This document shows positions 47,148 to 57,950 of a DNA stretch of 64,000 bases, in pieces (position 1 is the stretch's first letter; each line of letters starts with the position of its first letter). The translations under genes were made by a program, and so were the position numbers. The notes below the pieces were generated by a model. It had not been told where the DNA came from and made no database searches. It was given only the letters and a program-made list of their open reading frames with translations. The DNA lies in the NCBI GenBank assembly GCA_029532415.1, contig JAQOTA010000050.1:6014001-6078000 (forward strand). The letters are read 5' to 3'. The stretch is from Marasmius tenuissimus (lineage: Eukaryota > Basidiomycota > Agaricomycetes > Agaricales > Marasmiaceae).

Positions 47148-47468
47148 CTCGACGTAGTTATGGGGATGGGGAACCGGGCGTTGTGGTATGCATGAATTTT
47201 TCGAGTTTATATCCCGGAAAATTCAAACGAACCCGAAGGTCATGATGTATAGGGACCCTGAAGGTCATCCGTTTCAAGTCTATTCAAGCCTTGAAAAAGG
47301 ACGGTCCGTAGAGTGCGGAGAGGTCATGGGGGCAGCGACCTGATGCGATCGGTGACGGTTTCTCCGGGCCGTGTGAAGCGAGGTGGTGTTTTTGATTTCT
47401 GGGAGGGCGATAAGAAGCGTTCAGGAAAGAAGGATCTATCTCTGTTTTCTGACCCCACATTCTCGAAC
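47148..47468. promoter_or_regulatory. shared promoter region of MFS transporter and oxidoreductase
   Basis: A 321-bp gap between divergent genes, suggesting co-regulation of transporter and enzyme. No TATA box stands out. Confidence 0.4.
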
Positions 47469-49067
47469 ATGTCGACCTCGACGATAGAAAAACCTTTGGG
47501 AGGGCGCGTGGCTATAGTAGGAACGGGAAGTCGAGCAGCGATGTTCATTCGAGGGATTGTCGAACGCCCTTCGAGCAGTGTTGTTGCCATTCTCGAGCCT
47601 AATTCGATCCGCGCCAAATATTACAACAACTTGTTGGTATCCCTTGGAGCGCCAATCGTTCCCGTTTATTTGCCAGGCCAATTTGAGGAGATGTTGAAGA
47701 AGGAGAAGGTGGAGACAATCGTGGTGACTTGTGTGGATGCTCTGCACCATTTGTATATTATTCCTGCGTTGGAAGCTGGAGGTGAGTCGTTGTTGCGGGC
47801 AATTGAAGGTATGCTTACCTATTGACAATAGTTCGCGTATTGACGGAGAAACCCATGACCACCGATCCCGAGAAATGTAGAGCTATTCTTGATACTGTGG
47901 AACGTACAGGGCGTCATTTGACCGTGACCTTCAACTACCGGTGAGACTCGGGCTTCAACCTCTGAATGGGTGGTATCGGTGACTTACCGACCATAGGTAT
48001 AACCCGGTCCATGAGTTGGTTAAGAGAACGATTGCACAAGGCAAGATAGGACAAGGTATTTCCTGTACAACTTCGAGGTGAACGTGGGTTCACTGATGCC
48101 ATTATAAAGTCCTATCGGTTCACTTTGAGTGGTTGTTGGACACAGTCCATGGTGCCGACTACTTCCGCCGCTGGCACCGTCTGAAATCCTCGTCTGGTGG
48201 CCTCATGGTACACAAATCCGGGCACCATTTCGACCTCGTCAACTGGTGGCTGGACTCTTCACCCGTAACTGTTGCAGGAATGGGAAGACTGGCGTTTTAC
48301 GGAGAAGAAAACGGCAGAAAACACGGGTGGGTGAAGGAATCGTATGAGAGAGCGAGGGGTAGCGAGGCGGCGAAGAGTGATCCGTTTTCGTTGAGGATGG
48401 AGGATGACCCGACATTGGTGGACTTGTATGTAAACGCTGAAAGGGAAGATGGGTACCATAGGGACCAGAACGTGAGCGTTTGTCTGCCTTTTGGAGGAAG
48501 TGGGACTTACAAATCATGGTTGAACAGGTTTTTGCCTCGAACGACTCGAAGAACCCGATCACTATTGAAGATGACATGGCTCTCCTCGTTAGATACCGCA
48601 CGGGTGCGACTATGACCTATCACTTGACTGCCTATTCTCCTTGGGAAGGCTACCACGTCATGTTCAATGGATCCAAGGGCCGTCTCGAACTGAACGTTTG
48701 CGAATCGGAATACCGAATACCCTCGACGGCGACCAACAAGGAGAATGCTATGGGTGACCTGATTCATGGGACGGGGGCCCTCCCGAATGTAGGAGAGACC
48801 AAAGTTACTCTGCACCCACTCTGGGAGAAACCTCAGACGTTGGAGGCAGAAGTTGACCACGGTGCTCATGGAGGTGGTGACCGAAGAATGCTGAGCGTAT
48901 TATTTGGTCCGAGAGAGGGCGACATAGCTGATACCGGGGACGCCTCCAAGCAGAGTGCAGACGAGAGAGATGGCGCCAGAGCACTCGCGATCGGATTGGC
49001 AGCGAATGAGAGCTTCAAGACAGGAAAATTTGTAGAAATCTCTAGTCTTGGATTGGGTGAAGTGTAA
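47469..49067 (+). CDS. Gfo/Idh/MocA-family NAD(P)-dependent oxidoreductase
   Basis: Exons 47469-47781, 47832-47940, 47997-48055, 48110-48471 and 48528-49067 sum to 1383 nt (460 aa). The Rossmann fold starts [18 protein letters not shown]. Then VLTEKPMT gives the conserved EKP motif and FNYRYNPVHE follows. The catalytic region is [19 protein letters not shown], with the lysine and paired histidine-aspartate typical of the family. Substrates are usually sugars, inositols or related polyols. The length and C-terminal insertions match a fungal subgroup without a defined substrate. A divergent ACS transporter 320 bp upstream may bring in its substrate (inference). The third intron ends in AAG. Confidence 0.88.
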
Positions 49068-49242
49068 ATATGAACAGAATGAACGTTCATTACTTTGAAT
49101 TAGACCATTACTGGCGAGACAATTGAGATTATCTGAGGGTCAAGGCGCTGTAGCTCTGAGTTCATGGTGGTAGACGACAAGAGAGAGCGTCTAGACAAGC
49201 AAGTACAAACAACCACCTCTTTCCACTAACTTCCACGACACG

Positions 49243-52058
49243 ATGGCGGAATCGTCCTTCAAGGACATTCCAGAGCTATTCGAGGTACGTCTCTCTGTCG
49301 TTTTTCAGTCTTTCATACGTCCTTATTTCCTTCTGTGCAGGTCGAACTAGGTGAATCGCTGGCAGCGCGAACTGAATCCCTCTGTAAGGATCGTATTGAT
49401 TTCGCCGTAAACTCGGAAATTGAAGCCTGTTCATGAAGCCACTTTTCGCGAATTGGGACCTCCAGACCTGTGCCATGTAGTGAAGAGTAATGGAAGGAGC
49501 GGTCAACGAGACGTATGTGACCTTTTCCTGGCTGTACTTCATGGTGAACTGATCTATTTCGTGGTATAGCTTGGTTCATATCACTTTATCTCTGGCGTAG
49601 ATGCATCTTCCTCAGCTTCATTAGCGGCCTACATCAACTCTTTAACCTACGCTATTGAGGACAACTCTGCCTGGTTCAGCAATAAATCTTCGTGGAAGGT
49701 CAAGAGCGGATGTTACTGGTCAATCAAATCTATCCGCGATGATGCCTGTGACTGACGCGTCATGATTGCAGCTGTTTCAATGCCTTTTCAAGAGTCGATA
49801 TACGTGTAGACGTGAAAATTCCGGGAGGTGTGCATGCCTATGTGATAGATCTACGTGGCGAGAGGTACGTCTCATGATTTCGAGTGTTGTCGAGAGCTAT
49901 TCTAACGACTGGCCAGACACGAAGCTACCCCAGAATTGTGGCAAGAAACTTACGTATCCGCTCTGCTTCGTGCTATCCTCTACTCCGACGATCCCAATTA
50001 CTGGCTTGATGCCTATCGCAAACTCGACCCCATCTCCTCCCCAGAATCCGAACTGCGTTTCTTGCAGGCTGCTGAAGCACTATTCCTGAAGGGTACTTCA
50101 TTTGTCTTTCTTTCGTAATCCATCGCTGACGGCTCCGTCGAAGGTTGGCAAGTCGGATCCGACCCGGAAATTCAAGTCGCAACCGTCGTCTCAAATCACC
50201 TCACTGCCGGAATAATGAAGTACTTTGGTGATAGCGGGCGTTACCAGCCAGCAGCCAATCTCTTCGAAAAGCTCGCCGTGAAGGAGCCCGAAGTTGCCAG
50301 TCTACTCGCCAGAAGCTACATCGGAATGAGTACGTTCTTATCGCCCTCTCTATCACGCTTTGCTTTCACTGCTAATATTCCCCCCTAGACGAAGAAGTCA
50401 AAGCCGTCCAGATAATGGCCCAATCCATCAAACAAACCCCCCACTCCTACACCCTCCTGCACGCCCAATGCGATTTGCTGCGATCCAAAGACAAGCACGA
50501 ATGGGCCACCAAACTCGCCCGCGAAGCCGTCAACTGCGCTCCATCCGAATTCGTCACATGGGAAAAGCTCACCGAATGTTACATCTCCCTCGGCGACTAC
50601 GAATCTGCCCTCCTCACTCTCAACTCCTGTCCCATGTTCACCTACAACGGTCGAGACGTTCATCGAAATCTCACACCGGCGCGTGTGCATTTACCCTTCC
50701 TGCGTCCGATAGGAGAGATCCTGCCGGAACGAGTGAAGACAGAGGACGACGAAGCTGATCCTGCGCTCTTGCGGTTACCTGCTCCTGCACTACGAGGTAC
50801 ATGGGCGAGAGCATACGCGTTGTTGACGAAGCTAGTTTCGAAAGTTGGATGGGACGAGTTGTTGAAAACTCGGAGTGTCGTGTTCGTCATGGAGGAGGAA
50901 TATCGGATGCAGAAAGCGCACACTGAGATGTCGAAGGTCCCTGGTGGTGGGAGTGGTGTGATACATGAGGATGGGACGGTTAGGGATCCGGCGAGCTCTA
51001 GTGCGGATCCGGATGGGAACGATGATAATGCGTCGACGAGGGGGCTTTCTTCTGGACCTAATAGTCCTCCACCGCCTAATGGAAACTCGATACCTGAGCC
51101 GACGATACCTATGATACGGATTTCCACGGAATCGGATTTGGAACGGGAAAAGGCGGAGGCGGAGGCAGAGGAGTCGCAAAAAGATCAGGGAGCGAATGGA
51201 GATGCCGCTGCTGGGAAGGTCAATGGCTTCAAGTTTGATGCTGGAGAGGGACCGGGTTTGGAGAAGCCCGCTCAGGCTGCTGCTGGAGAAGAAGAGGATG
51301 TGACAGGCGATGCCGGAGATCATGCTTCTGCGACGCATAAGCAGCCTCAAGAGGCGTTCTCCTTTAGCACGAAGAGGTTATGTGAAAGGTGGTTAGATAA
51401 CCTGTTCATGGTGTTGTACGAGGTGCGTGTCGGGTGCTACGTTTCTCTTCATACATTCGCTCACTGTCGCTTAGGACCTCCGTGTATGGACAATCTTCCG
51501 AGCTGAAGTGGCGCATTTCAAGACGCAGCACGTCGCATACCGTAAAACTGGGCTCGAATGGGAAATCCTGGGAGATCTCGGTCTGCGTCTGCACCACAAG
51601 GAAGAGGCCAAAGAGGTCCGCTATCCACGTTCCTCCACCGTTCGGTACCACCTTTTGCTAACAGTCCCTACAGGCATTCCAACGCTGTTTGGATACCACA
51701 CGTTACTCTCAAAAACCATGGGCGAAGCTGATGGAAGTATACGCAGAAGAAGGCGACATCCAGCGTTGTATCCAGACTGCCATCCGTGTTGCTGCATACC
51801 AATGGGCCGATTATACCGAGATGACCGTACGTTCTCCTTCAACTTACCGCGTCTCTCTATTCCGCTGACCATTTCGTTTTCCATGTTTAGTATCCGACCC
51901 TCATCGCGAGAGCATTCTTCAAATTGGGGAAGATCCACGGACACGCCAAAATCAACTATACTTTGATAAGTATGGGTTTACCAGAGTCGATATTGAAGAT
52001 TATGGATAGTTATTTGCAGTATGGGAAGACGTTCAAAGTGGAGGGATGGGACTTTTAA
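49243..52058 (+). CDS. ChAPs family protein (Chs5-Arf1 binding; Bud7/Bch1-like)
   Basis: A multi-exon gene beginning MAESSFKDIPELFE at 49243 and ending LQYGKTFKVEGWDF with TAA at 52056-52058. The ChAPs N-terminus (GSYHFISGVDASS; VDIRVDVKIPGGVHAYVIDL) is followed by TPR-like helices. These read WQETYVSALLRAILYSDDPNYW, AANLFEKLAVKEPEVASLLA, PHSYTLLHAQCDLLRSK and EAVNCAPSEFVTWEKLTECY. A long Ser/Pro/acidic insertion (about 50940-51350) follows, then CERWLDNLFMVLYEDLRVWT and the conserved C-terminus. In yeast these proteins form exomer with Chs5, which sorts chitin synthase 3 and other cargo from the trans-Golgi to the plasma membrane. I did not fix every exon border. Confidence 0.88.
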
Positions 52059-52940
52059 TTGATTTTCTTTCCCCCTCCCTCAGTTGGATTTCATTCTCGT
52101 ACCTGCTTACTTTACTACCTTTTTCGTTTCGTTTCGTTTTCCGTACTTCTATGTGGGTTCGAGTAGTTCTACTTATATTCACTTTTTCTTTTCGTTCGTT
52201 ATACCTCTACTACCTTACCTGAATGGAGACCTGGTCTTGTTGGAAATGCGGCGGCAGCCCCGGGTCTTCGTAGCTCCCAGGTTTGGCTGTCTTTCCGAAC
52301 CTTAACCCTAAATTGCGGGTCATTGCAAAGAAATGTCGAGTCGACCGTTCGAAGTAACGTCAACGAGTAACTCTTTCCGAAGACCATCCTAGACCATTCA
52401 AAGCTCGAGCAAGGGCTATCGCTAGTGCGTATGCCTCTTCCACGCTAAAACAATTCACGAGGGGTTTATTCGTGAGATGAAGCTCGTCCTAATACGATTT
52501 ACTACTAGGTACCAGGTACGTACGTTACACGCAAATACGTATGCGGATACAGCCCAGACAGCACTCGCAAACCTTTGTCCTCCCATCGATAATCCTCATT
52601 TTCGAGGGTCTCTCAGTCAGCTGAAATCAAAACCCCATCCCAGTCTGATTCCATCTTTTTCCGCCTCTTCTCTGCTAGGATGTAGTCTGGAGTGATTGAA
52701 TTCGAAAGCTCTCCTCGGAAGTCCACCTTACGCTGATTCTCATCGGTTTCGCCGGCCAACAGCCATCACTTCGCCCTTCCTGATACAAGAGATAGTTTCC
52801 CGCAGATCCTCAGGTGCTGAAATTCCACGACTTTGCCCACGAAGTAGTGCACCGGGCATCAGGTCGTATGGGTTACCCCATCGTGATACTCCTCACAATG
52901 ATAGATGTGAAGCTATTAGCTTCGAACTTTGATATTGCAG
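52059..52940. other. intergenic region before the DUF6534 cluster
   Basis: 3' flank of the ChAPs gene, rich in TTTCG and other pyrimidine runs, then ~400 bp where exons 1-6 of the following DUF6534 relic would be expected. I see no trace of them. The ORFs at 52477-52932 have no similarity to the family. Confidence 0.4.
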
Positions 52941-53593
52941 AGTAGAACTTGGGAAGCCCCATCTGTGATGTTCTAATTGCATGCACCATGACATGGGTGG
53001 CAGGTTATGACTCGCAGATCGCTACTAGTAACCGTCTTCGACCGTACATACAGCTATATCGGAAGAAGTCCACTTACAGGAATTCTTCTAACCATGGAGA
53101 CTGGATCGTTGACCGGTGAGTCCTCGACATCCCTGTTCGATATAGAGTCTCAGCTGATTCTCTTCACATATCAGAACTTGCCGCCAGTTCCGATCTTACC
53201 TTCTTCCCCATATGGCCAGATCGCAAAGTGGGCCGTGTCATTTCGGGTCTCATTCTCGCAAAGCTGTATCGCAACTCGCTGCTCGTGGTCTTGAACACGA
53301 GGATCAGGATTCCTAGTTCACGAGGGCATCATGAAAACACGGCATTGGCAGTCGAACTCAGTACTAGTCTCAGATCGAATTCAGGCGGCCGTATCAGCGG
53401 GCAAAACCCACGACTGGATAGGAACGTAGATACGTGGGTGGCTAGTCCGACTGAGATTGTGGAATCTCAGGAGACTTGGAGTGATCGAGATATTCGGAAG
53501 GCCTCTGAGGTAGGTTTGAATTAAGCATTAGTATCTGTGAAGAACCACTGAAGCTCTTGCGGTAGGATGCAAAAGTGCGGCCTATTGATCACT
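52941..53593 (+). pseudogene. DUF6534 gene relic A (exons 7-10 only)
   Basis: Four pieces match the last four exons of the intact paralogs: a damaged exon 7 (LGSPICDVLIACTMTWV), exon 8 (LYRKKSTY...GILLTMETGSLT), exon 9 (AASSDLTFFPIWPDRKVGRVISG, LILAKLYRNSLLVVLNTRIR) and exon 10 (DAKVRPIDH, stop near 53593). Exon 7 needs a frame change at its start. Exon 8 has lost about ten codons between STY and GILL. The first six exons, encoding helices 1-5, are absent. It is a truncated relic, though exons 9-10 remain open. Confidence 0.8.
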
Positions 53594-54054
53594 GAGTCTA
53601 GCACAGAGTACGGTGCGAAAGGTCTGAGTATTCCTTGATCCGCTAAGAAATTGATTCCGTATGTGTCTATACCGTTGGTGAGAATTGTGCGTTTATCAGG
53701 TATGATCGTTGTTACATCGCCGATTGTTTTTTGGCTTCTAGTTCTGGGAACTCTTTCTATCAGAGGCACAAACGAGAGGCCCGATCTCAGGCCGTGGTGT
53801 GCCGAGGGCGACGAAGCCAGCTGATGGCTCTGGGAAAAGGTCAATAATGCAAGAATGCACCCGTTCTTGCGACTATGGCCATGCTCAGAGGCCTCTCACT
53901 GCCAGCCCTCTAATTTATTACAACACTCGGGCAACGGCGGGTCTCCGTCCGACAATAACAGATTAATATTGTGCAAAGCTATAAAATGTTGTCTAGGCCT
54001 AAAAGAACTCTTCGTAAAACGATAGCGACACCCCTGCAATGAATCCACAGTCTT
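53594..54054. other. intergenic region
   Basis: A minus-strand frame (53844-53521) continues upstream into a hydrophobic stretch, GCILALLTFSQSHQLASS, that looks like a signal peptide, but it lacks an in-frame ATG and known domains. I do not call it. Nothing else seen. Confidence 0.3.
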
Positions 54055-54539
54055 TCATGCGCTGATAAATCTGGGGGTAATGGATTCAGCGGTGAGACTG
54101 AGTGCTTCGAAGAGACCAACCTCGGTCGCCTGATGAAACTGCCAGGCTTCTAGATCGGGAAACCTGGGAGTTAAGACTGGAAGTCAGCCGGGCGAATCAT
54201 TTCGTTGAGGGTGTTCCACGAACTCTTCGATAACCTTGAATTTTCCCTTCTCTTTTCCTAGCCCTTTTGCCACCCGGAACCTTTTTCGCGTATGAGTGCG
54301 GACTCGGCGTATTGATTAGGTCTGACGTACGTCAAGGTTCGTGGCTCTCTCTTCGGATCGTTGCTACTCTCGCGCAGGTCAGATATGACCTTCTGTAGCT
54401 CGTCTTCCTTGCCTTCCACCGGTGTAACGTCTACCACCAGGATAAATTTACCCTTGTGGTCCGCGCTGAAGTCAGTTCAATCAGTCCAGTGCATGATAAA
54501 GTCGTTTAGAAGGACATACGGAAGCATCTGGTCGGACAT
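54055..54539 (-). CDS. small ABM (antibiotic biosynthesis monooxygenase-like) domain protein
   Basis: Four exons fit: 54539-54520, 54465-54331, 54280-54220 and 54138-54055, summing to 300 nt (99 aa). The protein reads MSDQMLPADHKGKFILVVDV, TPVEGKEDELQKVISDLR, PKREPRTLTFRVAKG, KGKFKVIEEFFHQATEVGLF and ITPRFISA. The alternating strand pattern with VEGKEDEL and GKFKVIEEF is the ferredoxin-like ABM fold. ABM proteins act as small monooxygenases or as stress-related dimers. No catalytic assignment is possible. The second intron ends in AAG. The last junction (54219-54139) is the least certain and was chosen because it keeps frame with a CAG acceptor. Confidence 0.65.
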
Positions 54540-55205
54540 TATGGGACTGATTCTGTAATCTACCAAACTGTACAATGCTGAGTATTTGAAGGCTAGCCAG
54601 GAGATTGCGGAACGGTAGGCTGGGAATCAATCCAGAGCGAGTACTATAAGGAGAGCTTTACAGTACAAGCCGAAAGTGGATTGCTGAGAGTCCACGTGGG
54701 AACTCGTGGCGGTCTCGGAGAGTGCCGATTACGACTTTCCATAACCAGCACCAACTTCTTGTTCATTACTCTCACCGCTCACGACGAAGCCGTTGCAACG
54801 CTCCTGGTTCCTGTCTTGCTCCTTTGCCTCAGTAGCCAACGAAACGCCTGGAACATGCAAAAGCACTCGGGGAGCGATGGCCATTGCATTGAAAGACGGG
54901 AATGGATCATATAAATGTCATAATCCATGCAGCGTGCGCCGAAAACCTTGTTCATTCCTCTCTCACAGCCATTCGGAACAGTACATCGACAGTTCTTGAT
55001 GATACTTCCCGTGATCACATTCACCATCTCTCTTTTACCACTACGGGATGTCCAAAACAGCGTGGTATCAGAGATTGCTCGTCATACTAGATTTGAAGTA
55101 CAACACACTCATCACCATACGTTACGATCACCCCACGACTGCGACGACATCTTGGTGATCTACAAGTTTCCCTTCTTTTCTCATTATCCAAAGGCTGTCT
55201 GGCGA
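54540..55205. other. intergenic region
   Basis: Divergent spacing between the ABM gene and DUF6534 gene B. The overlapping ORFs at 54681-55253 show no family or splice support. Confidence 0.4.
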
Positions 55206-56745
55206 ATGGCGTCGAATAATCTCAGTCTTCCTGCTCAAGTTGCTCAAGTGTGAGTTGCCAGATTGGCTGGTTTGGGTGCATCTGACATAGTCGAGTCTTC
55301 AGGACAGGCCCACTGGTATGTCACGACTCATAACAACGTGTATTGTCGGAAGGATCTGAGAAGACCGCAGCTTACGGGGTATTTGCTCAACTATGGCTTA
55401 TATGGGGTTCTTTGTGTTCAGACATGTACGCCTGAATTGATCTATCATATGGCGTGAAAGGTCGATTCATTGCTCTTTTTTCACAGACATATATTACACT
55501 GCCTTTCCAAACGACAAACCTGGTTTTCAAATTCTTGTCTACACCGTTTTGCTTCTCGATACCGTTCAAACCGTCATGATCACCGTTGACGCCTTTCGTT
55601 GTTTTGTTTTTGGATTTGGCGATCTGGATATGATTGGTCGGATAGGGTTATTTTGGTTCGATCTATGTTTTATTGATGGTGTTGGTGAGGCAGCTCCAAC
55701 TTCTCTCTCATACACTCATTGACGGGACGTTGTACAGTCGCTTGTCTTGTCCAGCTATTCTTTGCCTACAGGATCCGGCGTTTCTCGAACTCGAAAGTTA
55801 TTCTCCCTGGAATCATCGCCGTCGTTAGTGATAGTTCTGTGTTGGCTCTCTCGCTCTGGAACACTAGCCTATTGCTTTTGCATATAGACTGCTTTCGCAC
55901 AATTGTCGGGCGCACTGGCTTCGGGAGTTCGCGCACGTAATCTCGAGTCTCTATCTCAGTTGCGAGCGGAAACCCTCGTTGAAAGCACAGTGAGTTACTG
56001 ATAGACCTATTTACATACTCTGAGAACGAACTTGATTGACAATCTTTCCCTAGATATGGCTTGCGGGAAGTGCAATCTGCGACATACTGATCACATTGTC
56101 CATGACATATGTAGTATGTGCGCATGCCCTATCAGAAGCATTCAGGCTCACTCGATATCACATTCAGCTTTCGAAGGCAAACTCTACTTACAAAGAGACA
56201 CGGGATCTCATTCGACGTCTCATCATCCTGACGATGGAGACTGGTGCATTGACGGGTAAGCTTGTCTACCCTTTTTAGGCACTACACAGGAGCTCAAACC
56301 CCTTCTGCAGCCCTTGCGACCACCGTCGATATCATTATTCTTCTTGGATTCCCGAAGCAGACCGTACACGTTACCTTTACTCTTACCCTTGCGAAGCTGT
56401 ATTCCAACTCTCTTCTTGTCGTCCTGAATACCAGGCTCGTAATTCCTGGGTCTCGAGGTTTTAGGGGTGCCTCCGCATTCGTCACTTCTTCTCATAGGGG
56501 TGGGGGTGGAACATTAACTTCCATCGACCTTTCGAATCTGAGCAGTCAAGATCGAAGCAAACGAGCCCACGGCAATGGCTCTATACCGCGGGCTATGGAC
56601 ACGGGAGAGTCACGGATGGGTCTTGATGGTGCTGGCGATATATACGTGAGATGATCCTTCGTTTCCTTTTTACTAGGTCAACCTGATCACTGACTATTTC
56701 ATACTTCTCCAGAGCTCAAAGAGGACATCAGATGCTGTAGCGTAG
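55206..56745 (+). CDS. DUF6534 family seven-helix membrane protein, copy B
   Basis: Ten exons: 55206-55249, 55303-55315, 55371-55425, 55487-55684, 55738-55823, 55888-55989, 56054-56113, 56168-56255, 56311-56645 and 56713-56745 (1014 nt, 337 aa). Exon 2 is a 13-nt microexon encoding TGPL. Family landmarks: TGPLLTGYLLNYGLYGVLCV, YIYYTAFPNDK, LLLDTVQTVMITVDAF, VQLFFAYRIRRFS, WLAGSAICDILITLSMTYV, RRLIILTMETGALTA and TLAKLYSNSLLVVLNTRL. DUF6534 proteins are greatly expanded in agaricomycetes, with receptor-like helix topology and no known ligand. The C-terminal ~90 residues are Ser/Gly-rich and cytosolic. Copy C has the same exon plan. Confidence 0.85.
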
Positions 56746-57882
56746 CAATCAAAGATGTAGGAGAAGCTACCTCCAGAAATACACGGTCACATCGTGTACC
56801 ACTGTCGAGGATATGCATTCGAACGAGATTGGTTCGCATCAGCCCAGAGCGGCGGAGAACAAGGAGTAATCCATTGTCGCATCGCCTACAGGACTGTTAT
56901 TTTGTGAATGTCTCCACTCCACCGATGTTTGGACAAGACTTATCTGAATTTTTGCAGTCGAGCTCGTGCTTCAGTTCAGCGGCCACCAAATCTCTCGGTA
57001 GGTGGGGCCATACGAAGATCTACGTCTTCATTCCTTGACTTGACGCGTTCACAAAGCGTGAGATTGTGAGAAGTAGTCGCAAAGCCAGGAGCCGGTGCGT
57101 CGGACTAGAATACCATGGCTATGGTCATTGTAGTTATCTTGAGGACTCCAGGTTACGAGACGTAAGTATCGTTGTTCGCTCCCCCGATCTTGATATCTGG
57201 GTTTGACCGCCGTTTTCTACCCTCAGAGTCACTGATGCATCAAAAAGAAATCTATCAAGCCGGCCATCTATTTGACCCGTTGGTTCTCTCGCGTACTTGG
57301 CTCGGAGACCTTGTACCTTCGCGAGGAGGCGTTGCATTCGTTGGCTCCAAGGACACAGTTGAGCTTTCGCGCGTTTCCTTTGCTGCCCATCATACCTGGA
57401 CCATGAACTCGCCTGAGGATTTAGAGGCTTGCATATCATAGGCATCTTCAGATCTCACGTGTGGGAATCAAGCCGGCATACCCGGCCATCGTTGACAGAA
57501 GATGCCCACTCAAGGAGACATGAATAACGGATCGGAACCCAAATAGCACCAACATCAAAGCCCTGGTATCTGCCAGTGCAACCCCTGAAGGTGTGGCTGA
57601 AATTGCCTGCGCGGAGGGATGATCGTCATGAGTCGAAGAAATAAATTGTATCGCCACAAAATTATCACTTCTCTTGATCTTTTGGTACCAACGCTGCCAC
57701 TGTACGATCCCTGATTCTACTAGCGCACAAGGTGATTTCCACGGCTTTTCATATCGACCGAAATCGTTCGCGAGCAAATGGGGAGGCATATTAAGGTTCG
57801 ATTGAAATGCGGCAATGACCAGTCTTCGCAGAGTCACTTTGTAAAGAAGAGGCGGGATTATGATACAATATCAGGCCTCTGG
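56746..57882. other. intergenic region between DUF6534 copies B and C
   Basis: About 1.1 kb. The plus-strand ORF 57172-57441 and minus-strand ORF 57837-57448 are open but have no recognisable domain. The latter lacks an ATG at its start. I do not call a gene here. Confidence 0.35.
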
Positions 57883-57890
57883 TATATATA
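57883..57890 (+). promoter_or_regulatory. TATA box of DUF6534 copy C
   Basis: TATATATA followed by CCCGG, about 60 bp upstream of the ATG at 57951, is a typical fungal core-promoter position. A near-copy (GATATATATATCCCGG) occurs near 59570, beyond the end of this gene. Confidence 0.5.
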
Positions 57891-57950
57891 CCCGGACTCA
57901 TCACCGAACATGAACCGTGGCCCGTTCACAGTCGTACATTCGTAGCAGTC

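Noticed and set aside
53521..53844. Minus-strand ORF with an upstream signal-peptide-like stretch
   Set aside because: No ATG in frame before the hydrophobic stretch, and it overlaps the last exon of DUF6534 relic A.
57172..57441. Plus-strand 89-codon ORF (FVGSKDTVELSRVSFAAHH...)
   Set aside because: Open on both strands, no known family, and the upstream ATG exon at 57114 leads into another frame. Not enough support.
57448..57837. Minus-strand 129-codon ORF between DUF6534 copies
   Set aside because: The frame starts with GTG, has no recognisable domain, and shows no similarity to other ORFs in the cluster. Kept as intergenic.
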